A stretch of DNA of 64,000 nt. Origin: Quercus robur (Eukaryota; Streptophyta; Magnoliopsida; Fagales; Fagaceae). The notes under the pieces are model-generated. The model did not search any database, had not been told where the DNA came from, and was given only the letters and a program-made list of their open reading frames with translations. The position numbers were made by a program, and so were the translations under genes. The stretch is taken from NCBI RefSeq assembly GCF_932294415.1, contig NC_065536.1, forward strand, positions 13,113,974 to 13,177,973. Direction: 5' to 3'. Positions within the stretch are counted from its first letter, which is position 1, and every line of letters begins with the position of its first letter. Shown in pieces: positions 37,741 to 50,520 of the stretch.

Positions 37741-38357
37741 TAAAGTTGCCGATTTATCGAGGGGGGGGGGGGGATTCATCTCATGTTTGCTTATTAAAAT
37801 TTGTTCACAAGCTTTAATCGTGACATTTTTTTTTTTTTTCATTAAGTAGGGAAGAGGAATTGAATCCAAATTCTCCTTCATGGGAGAACAGGACAATGCT
37901 ACTATGCTGCACAACTCTCAGCTTGATTGTTACATTTTAACCCCTAAAATTTGAATTTAAATTGAAATTGTTATGCTATCATTTAAAGATTTATTAATAA
38001 TTTTATTTAAACCAAAACTTTAGAAGATAAAATTTTAGCATTTTAAAAAAATTATGGGACCAAATTGTGAGAAAATCAAACTTAAAAGAATAAGCTATAC
38101 TTGAAAATTTGTCCACATAAAATTTGTTAATTTGATTTTAGAGGACCCCATACTCTAATTTTATAATTCCTATTTTAATAAGTAGAAAAAAGAAAGGTAG
38201 ATAGACATAGTAGAGAAGTGAAAGATAGGATTCGAACCATAAACATGAAACATTATAAAAGTTACTATTGGGCTATCGCCTATCACTTGAACCCGATTTC
38301 AGAATTTTAAACCACCAATCATTAGGATATCATTGTTGCAAAATTTTGTCAGTATAA

Positions 38358-39481
38358 GAGCATCCACAGCAGTTGTGGCATAAATGCTAAAAGCTATAAT
38401 ATGGCACATTTGGCACACCAAACACCAAAAACGGAGATTTATCAGATGTGTTAAATGTGTCAAATTTTTGTAACATTGAACAGTACCTTTACAAGTTTGG
38501 CACAGTACAGACACCGAATGGCATATGATTTATTATTTTTTTATTCATCTTTCTCTCTCATCTCTCCGTCAGTCTCTTCCTCTCTTTTTTTCTCAAACCC
38601 CAACCCTCTCCTCTCTCTCAACCTCTCATCTTTTGTTCTCTCACCCTCACTACTCTTCCATGCCGACGCTGACGCCTACGTTGACAATTACTTCCACCTC
38701 GATCTCTCTCTAGCAATGGTTTTTTTTTTTTTTTTGGCTTTGGTTTGATGGGTGGGTTTAGACGGTGATGTTTGGGTTCAAATTGTGTTGGCTGGGTTCG
38801 GTTTCGATGGAGGTGGGTGGATTCGGATGGGCTAGGCTATGGGTTCCGATGGATGGGTCGGTGGTGGGTCGGTATGGGTCTGAGGTCTTGATCGTTGAAG
38901 CTTTTATGGTTGGGAGTAATGTCGGTGTCAATGACAGCGATGACGAGGTCGGAGCCAAAGTCGGACTCTTTGAGGAGGCTGGAGTTGTCGGTGGTTTTGA
39001 GGCCAAGGAATTAAGGGGAGTGAGTGGCATGGAGGTAGCGAAGAGTGGGGGGGGGGGGGGGGGGGAAGATGGTGGGTTTGGAGTCTGGGTTGACTTGGAT
39101 TATGAAGGTTTTGGGTTTGGAAGTGGGTGTGGGTGAGGGTGTGGAGGCGGTGGGTTTGTCGAGGCTTGTGGTTGAGGTGGTGGGGCTTCCGATTTGGTGT
39201 TGGTGGGCTATGGGTTTGTTTTGAATTGTGTTTTGAGTTGTGGAGGATGTGGTGGTTGTGTGGTGGTGGCTGTTGGTTGTTGGCAGCAGTGTGGTGGCTG
39301 TTGATTGTGTTTGATGAGTTGTAAATATCATTTTAATATGTTGTATATGTTATTTTAATATATAGAATTGAATGATAAGACATCTGCTAAATAGGATGTT
39401 GTAAAATGATGTGGTAAAATAATAAAATAGGCTTTTAGTGTGTCAAAATTGCATTTTTTTTTACATCTAATGTGGATGCTC
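38358..39481. mobile_element. PIF/Harbinger-like non-autonomous TIR element (1124 bp)
   Basis: Terminal inverted repeats GAGCATCCACA and TGTGGATGCTC, with target duplication TAA (38355-38357 and 39482-39484). The left duplication copy at about 1424-1440 has the empty site with a single TAA. The interior switches from a pyrimidine tract (38530-38710) to a G-rich, T-poor stretch (38750-39330) with an 18-G run, unlike normal MITE filler; it may be captured host DNA. The ORFs inside (up to 123 codons) are Gly/Val-rich and resemble no transposase. Confidence 0.85.
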
Positions 39482-39990
39482 TAACATCCATGTTACAATC
39501 GTTGCATGTATCTCCCATTGGATTGCAAGTTGCAACCTCGTCTATGCTCCATCTCATACATGAGGAAGAATAAAGCTCTCCTTGGAAAAAGCCTATGACT
39601 ATGAGTGGCAAAACAAGCCATCATGAAAATCCCACTGACGATGAAATGCATATACAAAACAAAATTATTGGCAATTAATTCCATGCTTTGACTTGTCAGC
39701 CTAGAAAGGCCTATTAAAATAAGCATGTGTGTGTGTTTTGATAGGTAAGTCTATTCAGTAACTGAGTTTTATAGGTATGCCTTATGTGAGAATGGGGCAA
39801 AAGGTTGTGGGGCAGGAGCAAGAAACTGAAAAACTGGCAACGATACTTTGTGGGTCAAAAATTGCAAGCAATATTCATTTTCTGTCTCTAAAACATGTAA
39901 CTTTGCCTGTTTATGACCTAATTCAGCTGACCTTTTGTATCCCCATATAAAAAAAGGCTGAAGTTACAGCAACAACATACACAAGAAATC

Positions 39991-41084
39991 TCATCTATAT
40001 TCCTTCGGCAAGCGGTATCCGGACATGACTAGTTTGTCCGCAAACATCTTGCCAGTCTTGGGCATGACATGCCAATGCAATGTCAAGTTAAACTCTTTAC
40101 CACGAAGGTTGCTTCCCTGCACAAATGAAAGGAAAAATTAATTTTCTCATAAGCCAAGAAAGTGTATGAGAGAATTGAGTAAGACTACTACATAAAGGCA
40201 GCATACCTGATCAATAAAACGATACTTGTTAGAGGTATGTGTCCAAAACTTTGCATGCTCTTTAGAAGCTATAATGCCATCCCAAAGTGAAATCTGCAAA
40301 ATGAAATTTCAAAACAAATCATGCAATGGACATGGTATTTGTGCAGCAAAACATGAAATATATAACAATAGTCAAGTGGGCATGCCATACAGGCTGTCAT
40401 GGCACTGACATAGGCAATTGGGAACATGTAAAAGACCAACAATTTCTAGTCCAATATATCTCTAGAAATGAAATACTAAACCATAAATACTAAACACGAC
40501 AAGATACAGAGGACTCAAAAATAAAAATGCAGCCAAATGCCAAAGCTTACCTGATTTAAGGAATTCTTTGGGGTTTCATACTCGGCAGCTAGAAATACGA
40601 AAACCTGAAAAGATACAGTGGATAAAAATTCTAAATCAGCTTTGAACTTATTTTAATATTAGTATAAAAGAATAATTGGCAGGAACCTCAGTGAAGAGTC
40701 AATTATATTCAAGCAATTCCATTAATATGATTTGGCATGCAGTGTTTAATAAAGATTTTCAAATTTCATGAAAATCATAGGAAAATAGCACCAACCAAAC
40801 AAAACAGAGGGAAAGAAAGAAATATGAAAATTTCTGTGCAATTAAATCAATCTTTAAGATACACTAAACAGGATATCTAGAATGATGGATCCCAAACTCT
40901 TATTCAAAGCCACACATATGAATACTTTAGAATTAGCATCAATAGAAAATAGCAATTTTAAGAAATTCTAAAACTCAGTGCAAATATATCAAATTATCAA
41001 TCTTTAAAACATACCCAATCAGACGCCTGGAGTTTTGGACACCAAACATCTTAGCCATAACCTCATATTTATACTCCATATATA

Positions 41085-41129
<45 letters not shown>

Positions 41130-44100
41130 ACAAACAAACAAACAAACAAACAAACAAACAGACAGACAGACAGACAGACAAACCAAAAAAAAAAAAAAAA
41201 AGCACATATTTATACTACATGTATGAGCTGTGAGCATGATAAGTCCATAGCATTTCCCAAACATTAATTTCAGACAACCCTCTTTTGTACACAAATACAA
41301 TTAAAAGCGGTCTGTACAGCATGAGTACGAATCATTGCAAAATTGAAACACAAGAAATTGTCAAATGGTTAACCTGCTTCGTATTCCATGTAAACAATGA
41401 CTGTAAGTCTGCTGATATATTCAATGTCAAGCTAACCTGCACAAAAGTGGAAGACACGTTACTTCAATTAGAACCAATAACTAATAGGTGAATAGAGAAT
41501 ACAGAGGAAATATTGTTCAAGCATGATGTGGACTTAAAACAACTTTATTAATAAAACAGGAGATAGGTAACAGTAAAACTTCAAAAAGTTATCTTGCCAC
41601 CAGAAATACATAACAAGTATCTCCTAGCTTAATTGAGATCATTGACCTTAATTCAACATATTGAAAGTCACCCGCTAGAGTACGGTCACTCTCAGCATTT
41701 GAGCATCTAATAACGCTAAAAAATAAGCAATTACAGGAAGCTTCAAACAACATTGGGTGTGTTTTGGGTAGAAGAAGAATTTCTTTCGCAAAAATAGATT
41801 GTATCAAAGAACAAAAGCAGACAATAATACACCTAAAAGGTTTTGAGTAGTACATATGGTAATTAATCATTTGCGAAGGAGAGAAGCTATAACGATTTGA
41901 TCTCTCTCACTCCAAAAACCTACAGTAGTTACATCATGGCCGATCAGGACATAATAAGCCTAATAAGAAGCAAAAGAATCTCTTCTTTTCTATAATCCTT
42001 TATAAGGCTTACTTGCTTTTTCCTTCCTCAAGATCAAACTCTACTCCCTAACAATATGTTTGGAAGTTTGGAGAGAGAGAGGAGAGGAGAGGAGAGAAAT
42101 AGAGAGTAGAATAGAGAAGACATCCCTCCCCTCATTTGGATGTGTTAAAAATTAGAAGGGAGGAGAGAGGAGTAGATACCCCAAACCTTGTTTGGTTGTA
42201 GTATGGAAGGTACAGGAAAATATAATAATCATAATATATATAAAAAAAAAGGACAAGTATACCCTTCATATATTAAATTCTATACTTAATATTTATTATG
42301 GGCAAAGTTGGAAGTACATTAAAAATCATTAAACTAGAATCCCTCCCCCTCCAAATTCTCCCAATTTATAGCTTGTTTGAATGGAGGGGGAGTAGAGGGA
42401 GAGAGAGTAAGTTAAATTACCTTGTTTGGATTTTTTTAAAGGGAGGAGGGGGAGGGATTTGGAGGGGTTTTAACTACTTCTAACCCCTCATTTTTAATTC
42501 TCCCAAATTGGAGAGATTTGGAGAGAGACTAGAGTATTGAAATGCTTGACCAAATGAATTACCAAATTTACTCTTACCATATTAACAAAATTACAAACTA
42601 TGAAAATGTTAATTATTCCTCTCTCCCTTACTTAATTTTAAAAACATCCAAACAAGAGGAAGGATAACCATTCTCCTCTCCCTCCAAACTTCCAAACATA
42701 GCATTAATGAAGTTGAAAGAAGGGGTTTAGAGGGATGAGGAAGCCCCTTCAACCCCCCACAAATCCTTTCCCTCTCCCTTTCAAAAAACATCCAAACAAG
42801 GGGGAATGTAAAACCTAAGCCCATTTCCCTCTACTCCCCTCTCCTCTCTCCTATCCAAACATATTGTAAATGCAATTGTCTTCTGCCTTTGAATCTTATC
42901 AAAGAATGTGTTCCTAGCAGTTTACAGTAATTTTTCTTAGATAGTATGGTCATCTAAAGCATACCTATGAATTCCACAGTCCAGAAAGATGCTACAAAAA
43001 TGAAGTCAACTTCAATGATATCTTAACATTTATCACTACACCAAATGATAGAAGAAAATGTAAATCACATCATCCTTTGCTGTAAGATGGAATGTGCTCT
43101 ATATTCAATAATGATACAGCAAGTAACATGTTCCTACCACTATGGCATCCTCCTCCCAAGGTTCTAGGGGTGCCAACATTGGTTGTACTGTTCATACTCA
43201 ATATTGGTAATTGGGAAGTATTTGGGATAGGTATCAGGTCTGAAACCAGGATCCAAAAAGTTAAATCTAAAAACGAAGGGAAGGCTTTGGAGGCTAATGA
43301 AGAAAATGATATATCATCCTATCTGTAATTTTAAGGATGCTCCACCTTAGATTTGAACCAATCCAGCATTGGTGGAGTAACCAACTTTACAAGGGTCACT
43401 CCATACATGGTTTACAGCTCCACAGAGACTTGTGTTTTTGGTAAAGAGTCACCCGGGCCTAGTCACTGCAACCCCGTTTGTGAGGAGGCACCCCTTCTCT
43501 TGATGTTGCAGGGCTATTTTGCATTATTTTTACCTTTAGAATGCATTTTTGACATCAGATAAACTGGATAATGACACCCTCCTTTAGCAGAGATGATAAC
43601 ATGACAACAATCATTGCAAAACATCATTAGCCATGATGTTATTTCTTATTAGTCAGATCAAAAACAATTACCAAAAAAAGCCCAAGGAATTAGTCCAATA
43701 TTTTAGAGAAGCAAATCCTATGCACAGTTGCACAAAAGTATAGAAACATAGTGATCCATAAACTGATTATCAACAGACCAAACTACTGGACCTGAAATTC
43801 AAAGCCTTCATGCAAATACGTACACATACAGACATAAGAAGTCACACAAACATGTGGTATCCTCTATTGCGCCAGAAAATAAATCTCAAAGAGAGACCAT
43901 CTTTCAAACAATTTCACAGATAAAATAAAACATATTACTCCATTTCCAATCTCATAAAATGACATGCATATGACTCAAAACCAAACAAACCCATTAACCT
44001 CCATAGAATATCACAACAAATCTGAGGCCTAATTTAATAAAATAACAAAAACAACAATTAGCAATGACAAACTGAAATTCAAAAAACCCATCAAAGCCAA

Positions 44101-44581
44101 CACCACGGTTCAAACAAATTTCGAGTCTTGTTCATAAATTACCCACAAACAAGTGAAAACAAATCAAATCCCACAAAACCCATTAAAACTGTGACAGATT
44201 TCAAACAAAAATTTGCAGCTTAATTCACAAATAACCAGATATTTAATAAAAGGAACAACATTTTTAAAAAACAAGAATTACCTCGTCATTCCCATTTGGT
44301 TGCTTCTGGAACCAATTAACGTTCAACACCTAAAACCCAAAATCCACAAGAAAACAAATAAAAAGTAAAAGAAACACAGATCTATCAAAGAAAAATGAAT
44401 CAAAAACCATAAATAAAAAATACCCAAAAGACAGAAAAAAATAAAGAAGAAGGACCTGAACACTGGAAGAGGGAGATGGGTGGTTGAGGTTGTCAGAGAA
44501 AGAGGCCATGGCACACATGAGAGCTAGGATGGTCACTGCAAAGGTTAGCAAAGCATTGGCTCTGTACCCAAATGAATGCAT
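39991..44581 (-). CDS. Signal peptidase complex subunit 3
   Basis: Accessory subunit of the ER signal peptidase complex, which removes signal peptides from nascent secretory proteins. Six exons: 44456-44581, 44282-44329, 41374-41436, 40551-40604, 40207-40293 and 39991-40116, all phase 0 with GT/AG borders, giving 167 aa, which equals the length I recall for Arabidopsis SPC3. Start [20 protein letters not shown] gives a single N-terminal membrane anchor (about 11-30). The luminal part reads [54 protein letters not shown] and ends [28 protein letters not shown]. Intron 2 (2.8 kb) holds an 815-bp MITE. A truncated copy lies at 1900-2516. Confidence 0.96.
41088..41200. repeat. Compound microsatellite in intron 3
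   Basis: About 40 A, then CAAA units, then CAGA units, then A again. The same spot in the left copy (7258-7285) is only a short T/A run, so expansion is recent. ORFs here are low-complexity. Confidence 0.85.
42052..42866. mobile_element. Tourist-like MITE in intron 2 of the signal peptidase gene
   Basis: CAATATGTTTGGA at the left is matched by TCCAAACATATTG at the right, with TAA on both sides (42049-42051 and 42867-42869). The interior is purine/pyrimidine-biased with an internal repeat of the ends (TTGTTTGAATGGAGGGGGAG near 42370), suggesting nested or duplicated copies. Confidence 0.75.
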
Positions 44582-44940
44582 ATTTGGTCTTGTGTGTTCT
44601 TGGTGGTTTCTTGAGAGGGTTTTTGGCTTTGTAAAAACCCTTTTTGCTTTGTTTGACTCTTATGTGGTTGTTGTAATTGTAACAAGTTGTGTAATTCTTT
44701 TCAGCTAAAAAAATTGAAAGTTGTAATATTTTCAGAGAGAAGGAGAGAAATGGGGAGGAGTTGTTGTTTCTTTTTGTTTTGTGTCAATGCAATTTTGCTA
44801 AGCGTGAGAGGAATTTTTTTTCTAAATAACAATAAATATTAAAAAATTTAGTTAATTGTCACGTTTCAAAACAATATTAAAAACTAGCATTTCGAGTGTT
44901 TTCAAAACAATATTGAAAACTAACATTTTGAGTATTTAAA

Positions 44941-45290
44941 AATCGAGTTTTTAAGTCTCGATTTGTATGTGGATTAGGTTAAAGTGGACAAAAATTAAGC
45001 TGAAAATCGAGTTTTAAAGACTCGATTTCCATAAATGAAATAAAAACGCCGCTATAGGTCTATAAAACGTCACTATAGGGCTTAAAAACGCCACTATAGG
45101 ACTCCATAAATCTGTACTGAAAAAAAATTCTCCAGGAAAACGCCGCTATAGGGCTTTCAAACGTCACTGAAAAGCTTAAAAACGCCACTATAGGTGAAAT
45201 TTTTTTCGCATAAAACTCGAGTCTTAAAGACTCGAGATCTATGGGGCCTTTTTGTAATATGGATCTCGAGTTTTAAAACTCGAGATTCTA
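44941..45290. repeat. Palindrome-bounded block with two 21-nt-spaced triads
   Basis: Two near-palindromes containing AATCGAG/CTCGATT (44941-44964, 45005-45028) precede, and two CTCGAG palindromes (45216-45236 and 45265-45284, the last perfect) follow, six copies of the 14-mer AACG(C/T)C(A/G)CTATAGG. Copies start at 45045, 45066, 45087 and at 45139, 45160, 45181: two triads at exactly 21-nt spacing. Order is CGCCGC, CGTCAC, CGCCAC in both triads. Class unknown. Confidence 0.75.
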
Positions 45291-46513
45291 CTTTCCCTTA
45301 TTGTTTCAAACGTTACCTAACTATCTATATACAATTCTTTTGCATTGCTGTTTTGCACATTATCTCGTGAGAGTGAGTAGAGGGTTTTTTTATTTATTTT
45401 TATTTTTTACACTAGTGGTGTACTGTTATTGGACATGACACGCACAGTTGAAGCCACCATATGTGCTGATGTGGCTTTTTGTATTTTCTTAAATTTTATT
45501 GGAATATTAAGAGGACCAAAATTTGCCCCCTTTTTTCTTTGTTGAAATTTGCCCTTCACCCATTGAGAAAAATTAACTCTAATTCTTGAGGATTCAACAA
45601 AATGAAAAACTTCCAACTCTTGAGTTTTTAAATTTGACTTTTTTTTTTTAAGAAAAAAATTTGACATATTAATATTATAGAGAAGAAATTATAAGTCAGC
45701 CAAAAAAAATTATCAATCAAGGCAAGTCTATATATGTTAAAAAGGGCCATTTTTGTTAAATGCTTTAATATATAATAATAAAACAGTAATGTTTGTAAGT
45801 TAATTTGGAAAATGAATGATATTAGAAATACTATTAATTTTACTATCTAAAAATGATAAATTAATGTATTACCAATCATTAAAAAATTAAATAATGTTTA
45901 CTTTATTGGTGAAGTGGTACAAATCACCACTATCAAAAAAAAAAATGGTACAAATTATGTTTATTATCGCATCAAATTGTAAATCATTTGTAGTAATTTA
46001 ACCTTTTACAAGTATCATATGTTGAAGAGACAAGTTCAAGCTCATCTTTTGAAGGGACGAGTTTTATGATTGATTGAAAAAAATTTTAAAGGGGTTTTAT
46101 ACCCAAAATAGTTTTGAAACAGTTCTAAATAAGTATTAAAAAAAAAGTTTGTTAATTACTCAATTTTACATTTAAAATTCTTTTTTTTTTTCATTGAGAA
46201 AGGAGGGTGCTCATAGAAAACCTAAGTCCCCTAACCTATTCTTTTAAGCTGGATAGAAATGATATTTATTTATGAGTTAAATAGACTCATATTATGGGTT
46301 CTACTTAGTTTAACTAGTAAAATTTCTTATTATCGATTAAAGGATATGAAATTTAAACCTCTTTGAGGTAAAAAATTGAAGACTTTTTGTTTGCCACAAT
46401 AACTAAATCAAGTAAAATACCAGATATCTAGGTCAAAAAGTGAAGAAAGCTATTCTAATAGTTATTAAGGCGAGCAATATTGTCCCATATAACTGAATGT
46501 CGTCTTAATATTA
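45291..46513. other. Intergenic, no gene seen
   Basis: AT-rich; the longest ORF (45407-45667, minus) is low-complexity Lys/Phe-rich and has no recognised domain. Confidence 0.6.
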
Positions 46514-47000
46514 TATAGGGTATGTTGTAAAGTACACTCCTAAAATTTGTGGTTGTTTGGACACCTTGAAATTTGAGAAATTAGACTTTACACTTTGAAG
46601 TTTGGTTTCGTTAGCAAAATCTCACCCTCAATTAGTTTTGCTAGTTAAGTGACATGTTGGCATGCTAATGTGTATGTGTGTATATATATAATTTTTTTTT
46701 TTTTTTGGTCAAATCAACCTCCCAAAACAATGTCGTGTTACTTGAAACAAAGAAATGAGTTTAGGTGTGAACCAAAGTATGAGTTTTAGTAGTTTTGAGA
46801 GGCTGGTTTGAAAAAAAATAAATAAATAAATAAATGAAAATCAGCTTGCCAACGTGTCATTTAATAACCAAAACTAATGAACGGTGGAGTTCTACTAACA
46901 AAATCAAACTTCAGGGTGTAAAATCCAAATTTTCAAACTTCAGAGTATAAAATCTAAATAATCCCAAACTTTAGGGGTATACTTAGCAATTAAGCCTACT
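46514..47000. mobile_element. Long inverted-repeat MITE
   Basis: The arms mirror each other: CTTTACACTTTGAAGTTTGG..AGCAAAATCTCACC on the left and GGTGGAGTTCTACTAACAAA..CTTCAGGGTGTAAA on the right, with outer ends AGGGTATGTTGTAAAGTACAC and TATACTTAGCAATTAAGCC. The arms are diverged, so it is old. Confidence 0.65.
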
Positions 47001-47242
47001 ATTTCCCTAACGTCAAACTCAAGGTGCGTGAGCAAAAGGATCAATGTTCTACAGATGCAACTCTCTCTTAACAAATTAGGGTGAGTTGTTTAAGTTATGA
47101 TCTAATATTGCTTCTTTTCTTTTTTAACCTTATTGTTATTCAACTTGAGGGATTACAATTTAGTAATTTACAAGAGATTGTGCTCACCAATGTGGCAACA
47201 TACATGGGAAGGCCTCATATTGAACCTCATAGACGATGTTTG

Positions 47243-48098
47243 TGTTAGGTTCTAAAGACTTAGGTATTTATATATTTAGAACTCTAATGTATATTGTTGG
47301 CAAACCATAATTAAAACAATGTGTTTAGAAGTGTTTTAGTCTTGCTCAAAGTTGTATATTTTATGTAAAGTTGGAATCCAGCTAATGCAGAAAGTATTGT
47401 GCATTTTGGCCTGGCTCGATCGATCGAAGCTTAGGCTCGATCGATCGAATCTCAGGCAGAATGTTTATTTCTACAGATTTCCAACTCAGCCCTAGTTGTT
47501 TAAAACGTTTTAGGGTTTTCTAATTTGTCCTAAGTATAAAAGGCAAACCCTAGCCACGTTTTAGTGTTGCTCATATTGCTGTTTGTGTAAATCTCTTGTG
47601 AGATCTAGATGAGCTTTCCTTTACACAAACTTAGGATTTTCAAGGAGAAGATATTATCTACACCTTGATGATCAACTCCGTTGCTGCCATTGAAGTTTAA
47701 AGAAAACACAAGTGAGTGTGCTTGTATCTGGTGGTGAATCCAAGAAAGAAGGAGTCCATGGATTTGGAGCTTGCACGTAGTCGTATCAGTAAGTTCTACC
47801 GGTTGGTAGTAATAAGAAGTCAAGCGTGGGGACTTGTAAGTCTTATTGTATGAACTTCGATTCTTTCAAGATAGTGGATTCAAGTTTACCTTGAGAATAT
47901 CTAGGTCAAATCCTCCCCAGGTTTTTACCGGTTTGGTTTCTTGGGTGATCATATCTTGTATTATTTATCTTTCCGCTGCTTTGCATGATATGATCTTTGT
48001 GATTGTGATAACCTAGATTTGTTAAATTGAACTAAGTAACAACTTGGCTAATTACCTAGGTTAAATCAATTGTGTTTTAAAGGGTCTAAAAACCATCA
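47243..48098 (+). mobile_element. Solo LTR (856 bp) with TCGATCGATCGAA motifs
   Basis: Begins TGTTAGGTTC, ends AACCATCA. GTTTG flanks both sides (47238-47242 and 48099-48103). The interior holds a double GCTCGATCGATCGAA motif at about 47416-47450, which I associate with Fagaceae copia-type LTRs (inference). No PBS or internal region follows. Confidence 0.82.
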
Positions 48099-48375
48099 GT
48101 TTGTACTCCAAAACAGGTTATCAATGCTAGGTCCATATCTTCCTAGCAAGCAAAAGAACATGGTCCATGTTTGACTTCCTTATCTGTGATCATTCTAAAC
48201 TTCGAAGAGACAGATGTAGTCATCTAAATGCAACAATATGTTTTGAAGAGGCAAATTTGGTACACTACAAAACTAAAATGTATTCAACCAATAATGGTTT
48301 TTCTTTAATTAACCATTTGAAAATTTTGAACCCTTGGTGTTTTCCTCATAAACTCATGAGTTTTTAATTTTCTTA

Positions 48376-48585
48376 GGGTCTGTTTGGGATCCGCTTATTT
48401 TGCTGAAACTGAAAACTTTTTACTGAAAATACTGTAGATAAAGATAAAAGTTAACTAAAATAGTACAGTGAGACTCATAAATAGCATCAAAAAGTGCAGT
48501 GAAACCCATAGATAGTAACAAAAATAAGCTGAATAGTAAAATAAGTTAGCAAAAATAATTCATGCCAAATGCACACTTAATATAT
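48376..48585. repeat. Dispersed AT-rich MITE-like repeat, copy 1
   Basis: GGTCTGTTTGGGATCCGCTT opens a block with TTACTGAAAATACTGTAGAT and AATAGTAAAATAAGTTAGCA. Decayed relatives lie at about 62400-62580 and 63215-63400. Confidence 0.6.
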
Positions 48586-48687
48586 TTTGCAGACTAGCAC
48601 ATATAGTTGCAAAGGGGTTTATATATAGTTTGGTTATCACTAAATTTAGATTATGATGATTGATGTTAGGGCTCTAGACATGTTAAT

Positions 48688-49319
48688 TGTGGGGGGTAAA
48701 AGAACAACAAGCCCACGTCGTTGCCTACATTGGGCCAAGGGCCCAGTTCAAGGAAAAGCCCCTCCTTGGCCATGGGGAGAATCCTCCTCGGCATGGGTGT
48801 GGTCGAGGATAAAGGAGGCAACCTGCCACTGGTAATGACACTTCATATTGTCCCACAAAGCAGGAAAAGTACTAAAGACAGAAAAAGACAATGGAGAAAA
48901 CGGAAGTGCCTAATGGAAAGGCTGCCATTATTGCATTAGTACCTTGTGTCTGACACGGCCATACTTCTCTGTCCTTACAACCACTCCCAACAATTGGAAG
49001 AAAGGGCTGATGGGACAAGTACCTGCCCTAGGGACCCCATTCAGGAGAAAGAAAACTACTATAAAAAAGGAGTAAAGAGAGACAGAAGGGCGGGGGTTGA
49101 GACCCCCCCAACACGCTAAAGGCACCAAAAAAAACTCCTCGGATTGTGCCGAGGACCAATTCTCTTGGATAAACCCAGTTTATGAAGAACACCGTGATGA
49201 CCGTTGTCCATACACTAAAGCCTAGCTCTTTGACTCACTTTCTACAAATTCATTATACTGGGCTCACTGGTCTAAGGTCCTATGCATCTTGGGCTTGGCT
49301 AGAAAAACGTGACCCTACA
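48688..49319 (+). repeat. 5' LTR
   Basis: 632 bp, TG...CA ends, with a TATAAAA-like box near 49060. Confidence 0.9.
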
Positions 49320-49667
49320 ATTGGCGCCGTCTGTAGGAAGAGCTTGTGCGTTAGCAAGTGCAACGGCTAATCACGGTGGGATCAAGCTCCTGCCAATAGA
49401 AGTCCATACGAAAGACCATTGTAGCGGTGGTACAAGCTACACGAAAGTCTCCCCATTATTTCCTAAAACACACCGTCATTGTCGTAACTCGACTTCCACT
49501 CAAGTCCACACTTCGAAGCATTGATTACACGGAAAGGGTTGCTAAGCGAAACGTGGTCCTAGGGGCTTCTAACATCAAATGTGTGCCCCGCACACTTGAC
49601 AAGGGGCTAATTCTCGCAGGCCTAGTAGTCCAGTCCGCTGAGTCTCTTCCAGAGAAAGAAGCTGAGA

Positions 49668-49975
49668 GTCACTCCAAAAGCCTAAGTGCTAGACAGAACG
49701 AAGGTCTGGCATGGTCCTCAGACTCAAACCTATGGGGAAACTAGTCACTCCAAGAGCCTAAGTGCTAGACAGAACCAAGGTCTTGCATGGTCCTCGGACT
49801 CAAACCTATGGGGAAACTAGTCACTCCAAGAGCCTAAGTGCTAGATAGAACCAAGGTTTTGCATGGTCCTCGGTCAAACCTACGGGAAACTAGCTACTTC
49901 AAGAAAAGCCTAAGTCCTGGGCGGAATGGAGGTCCTGCGTGGTCCTCAGACCTCTGGCTTTATGGAAACTAACAC
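49668..49975 (+). repeat. 76-bp tandem repeat inside the LTR element
   Basis: GTCACTCCAAGAGCCTAAGT recurs at 49668, 49744 and 49820, exactly 76 bp apart, with a fourth degenerate unit. Each unit includes GCATGGTCCTCGGACTC. Confidence 0.88.
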
Positions 49976-50520
49976 ACAATGATACCTTTCTAAGTGTTTA
50001 GACTAGGTACAGTCATGCCTTGGTCCTCAGACCAGACGCCTAAAGCAAGTTAAAGCTACGAATATCATCAGAATTGTGGAGAAGAACCCTAGCACCTGTT
50101 GACCCCCCCGGACAGTTTATTTTAGATTACACATCCTCGGACGGTCATCCTGTTCACAACACAGAACATGCGGCTGTTATCCTGATTAGTCTTATTTAGT
50201 TAACCTACTTAAAGTCGGCATTGTTGTGCCCGCCAATTTCGATAAGTTCAAAGTGATAACTCTTTACTGTCAGTGGCATCGGTTCTAAGTACTGTTCGAA
50301 AGAAAAGACACCAGCACATCCATTCCCAAAATAATTATTGCAGAAAAGAAAGGATACATAAAATGAGATAAAATCATCTTTTATTAGATAAAGAAGTAGT
50401 ACAATATACATAAAAATGGCTTAGACAAGCCTATATCAGAAACTAACTATAAAAAAAGAGGCACACATGGGAACGATGAATCCTCAATCTAGCTCCAACA
50501 GCAATAGCTCAAGTACAGAT

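Larger units (their letters stand above)
37340..41286. repeat. Segmental duplication, right copy
   Basis: Paralogous to about 100-7366. It contains exons 4-6 of the intact signal peptidase gene, so this is likely the parent locus. It differs by a 1124-bp TIR element (38358-39481) and an expanded A/CAAA/CAGA microsatellite (41088-41200). Confidence 0.85.

Noticed and set aside
38765..39136. 123-codon Gly/Val-rich frame
   Set aside because: It lies wholly inside the TIR element, in a G-rich skewed tract, has a competing antisense frame, and no recognisable domain.
41285..41491. Plus-strand 68-codon frame
   Set aside because: Antisense to signal peptidase exon 3 (41374-41436).
49668..49975. 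CRISPR-like regular repeats
   Set aside because: Contiguous 76-bp tandem units without spacers, inside a plant LTR element.
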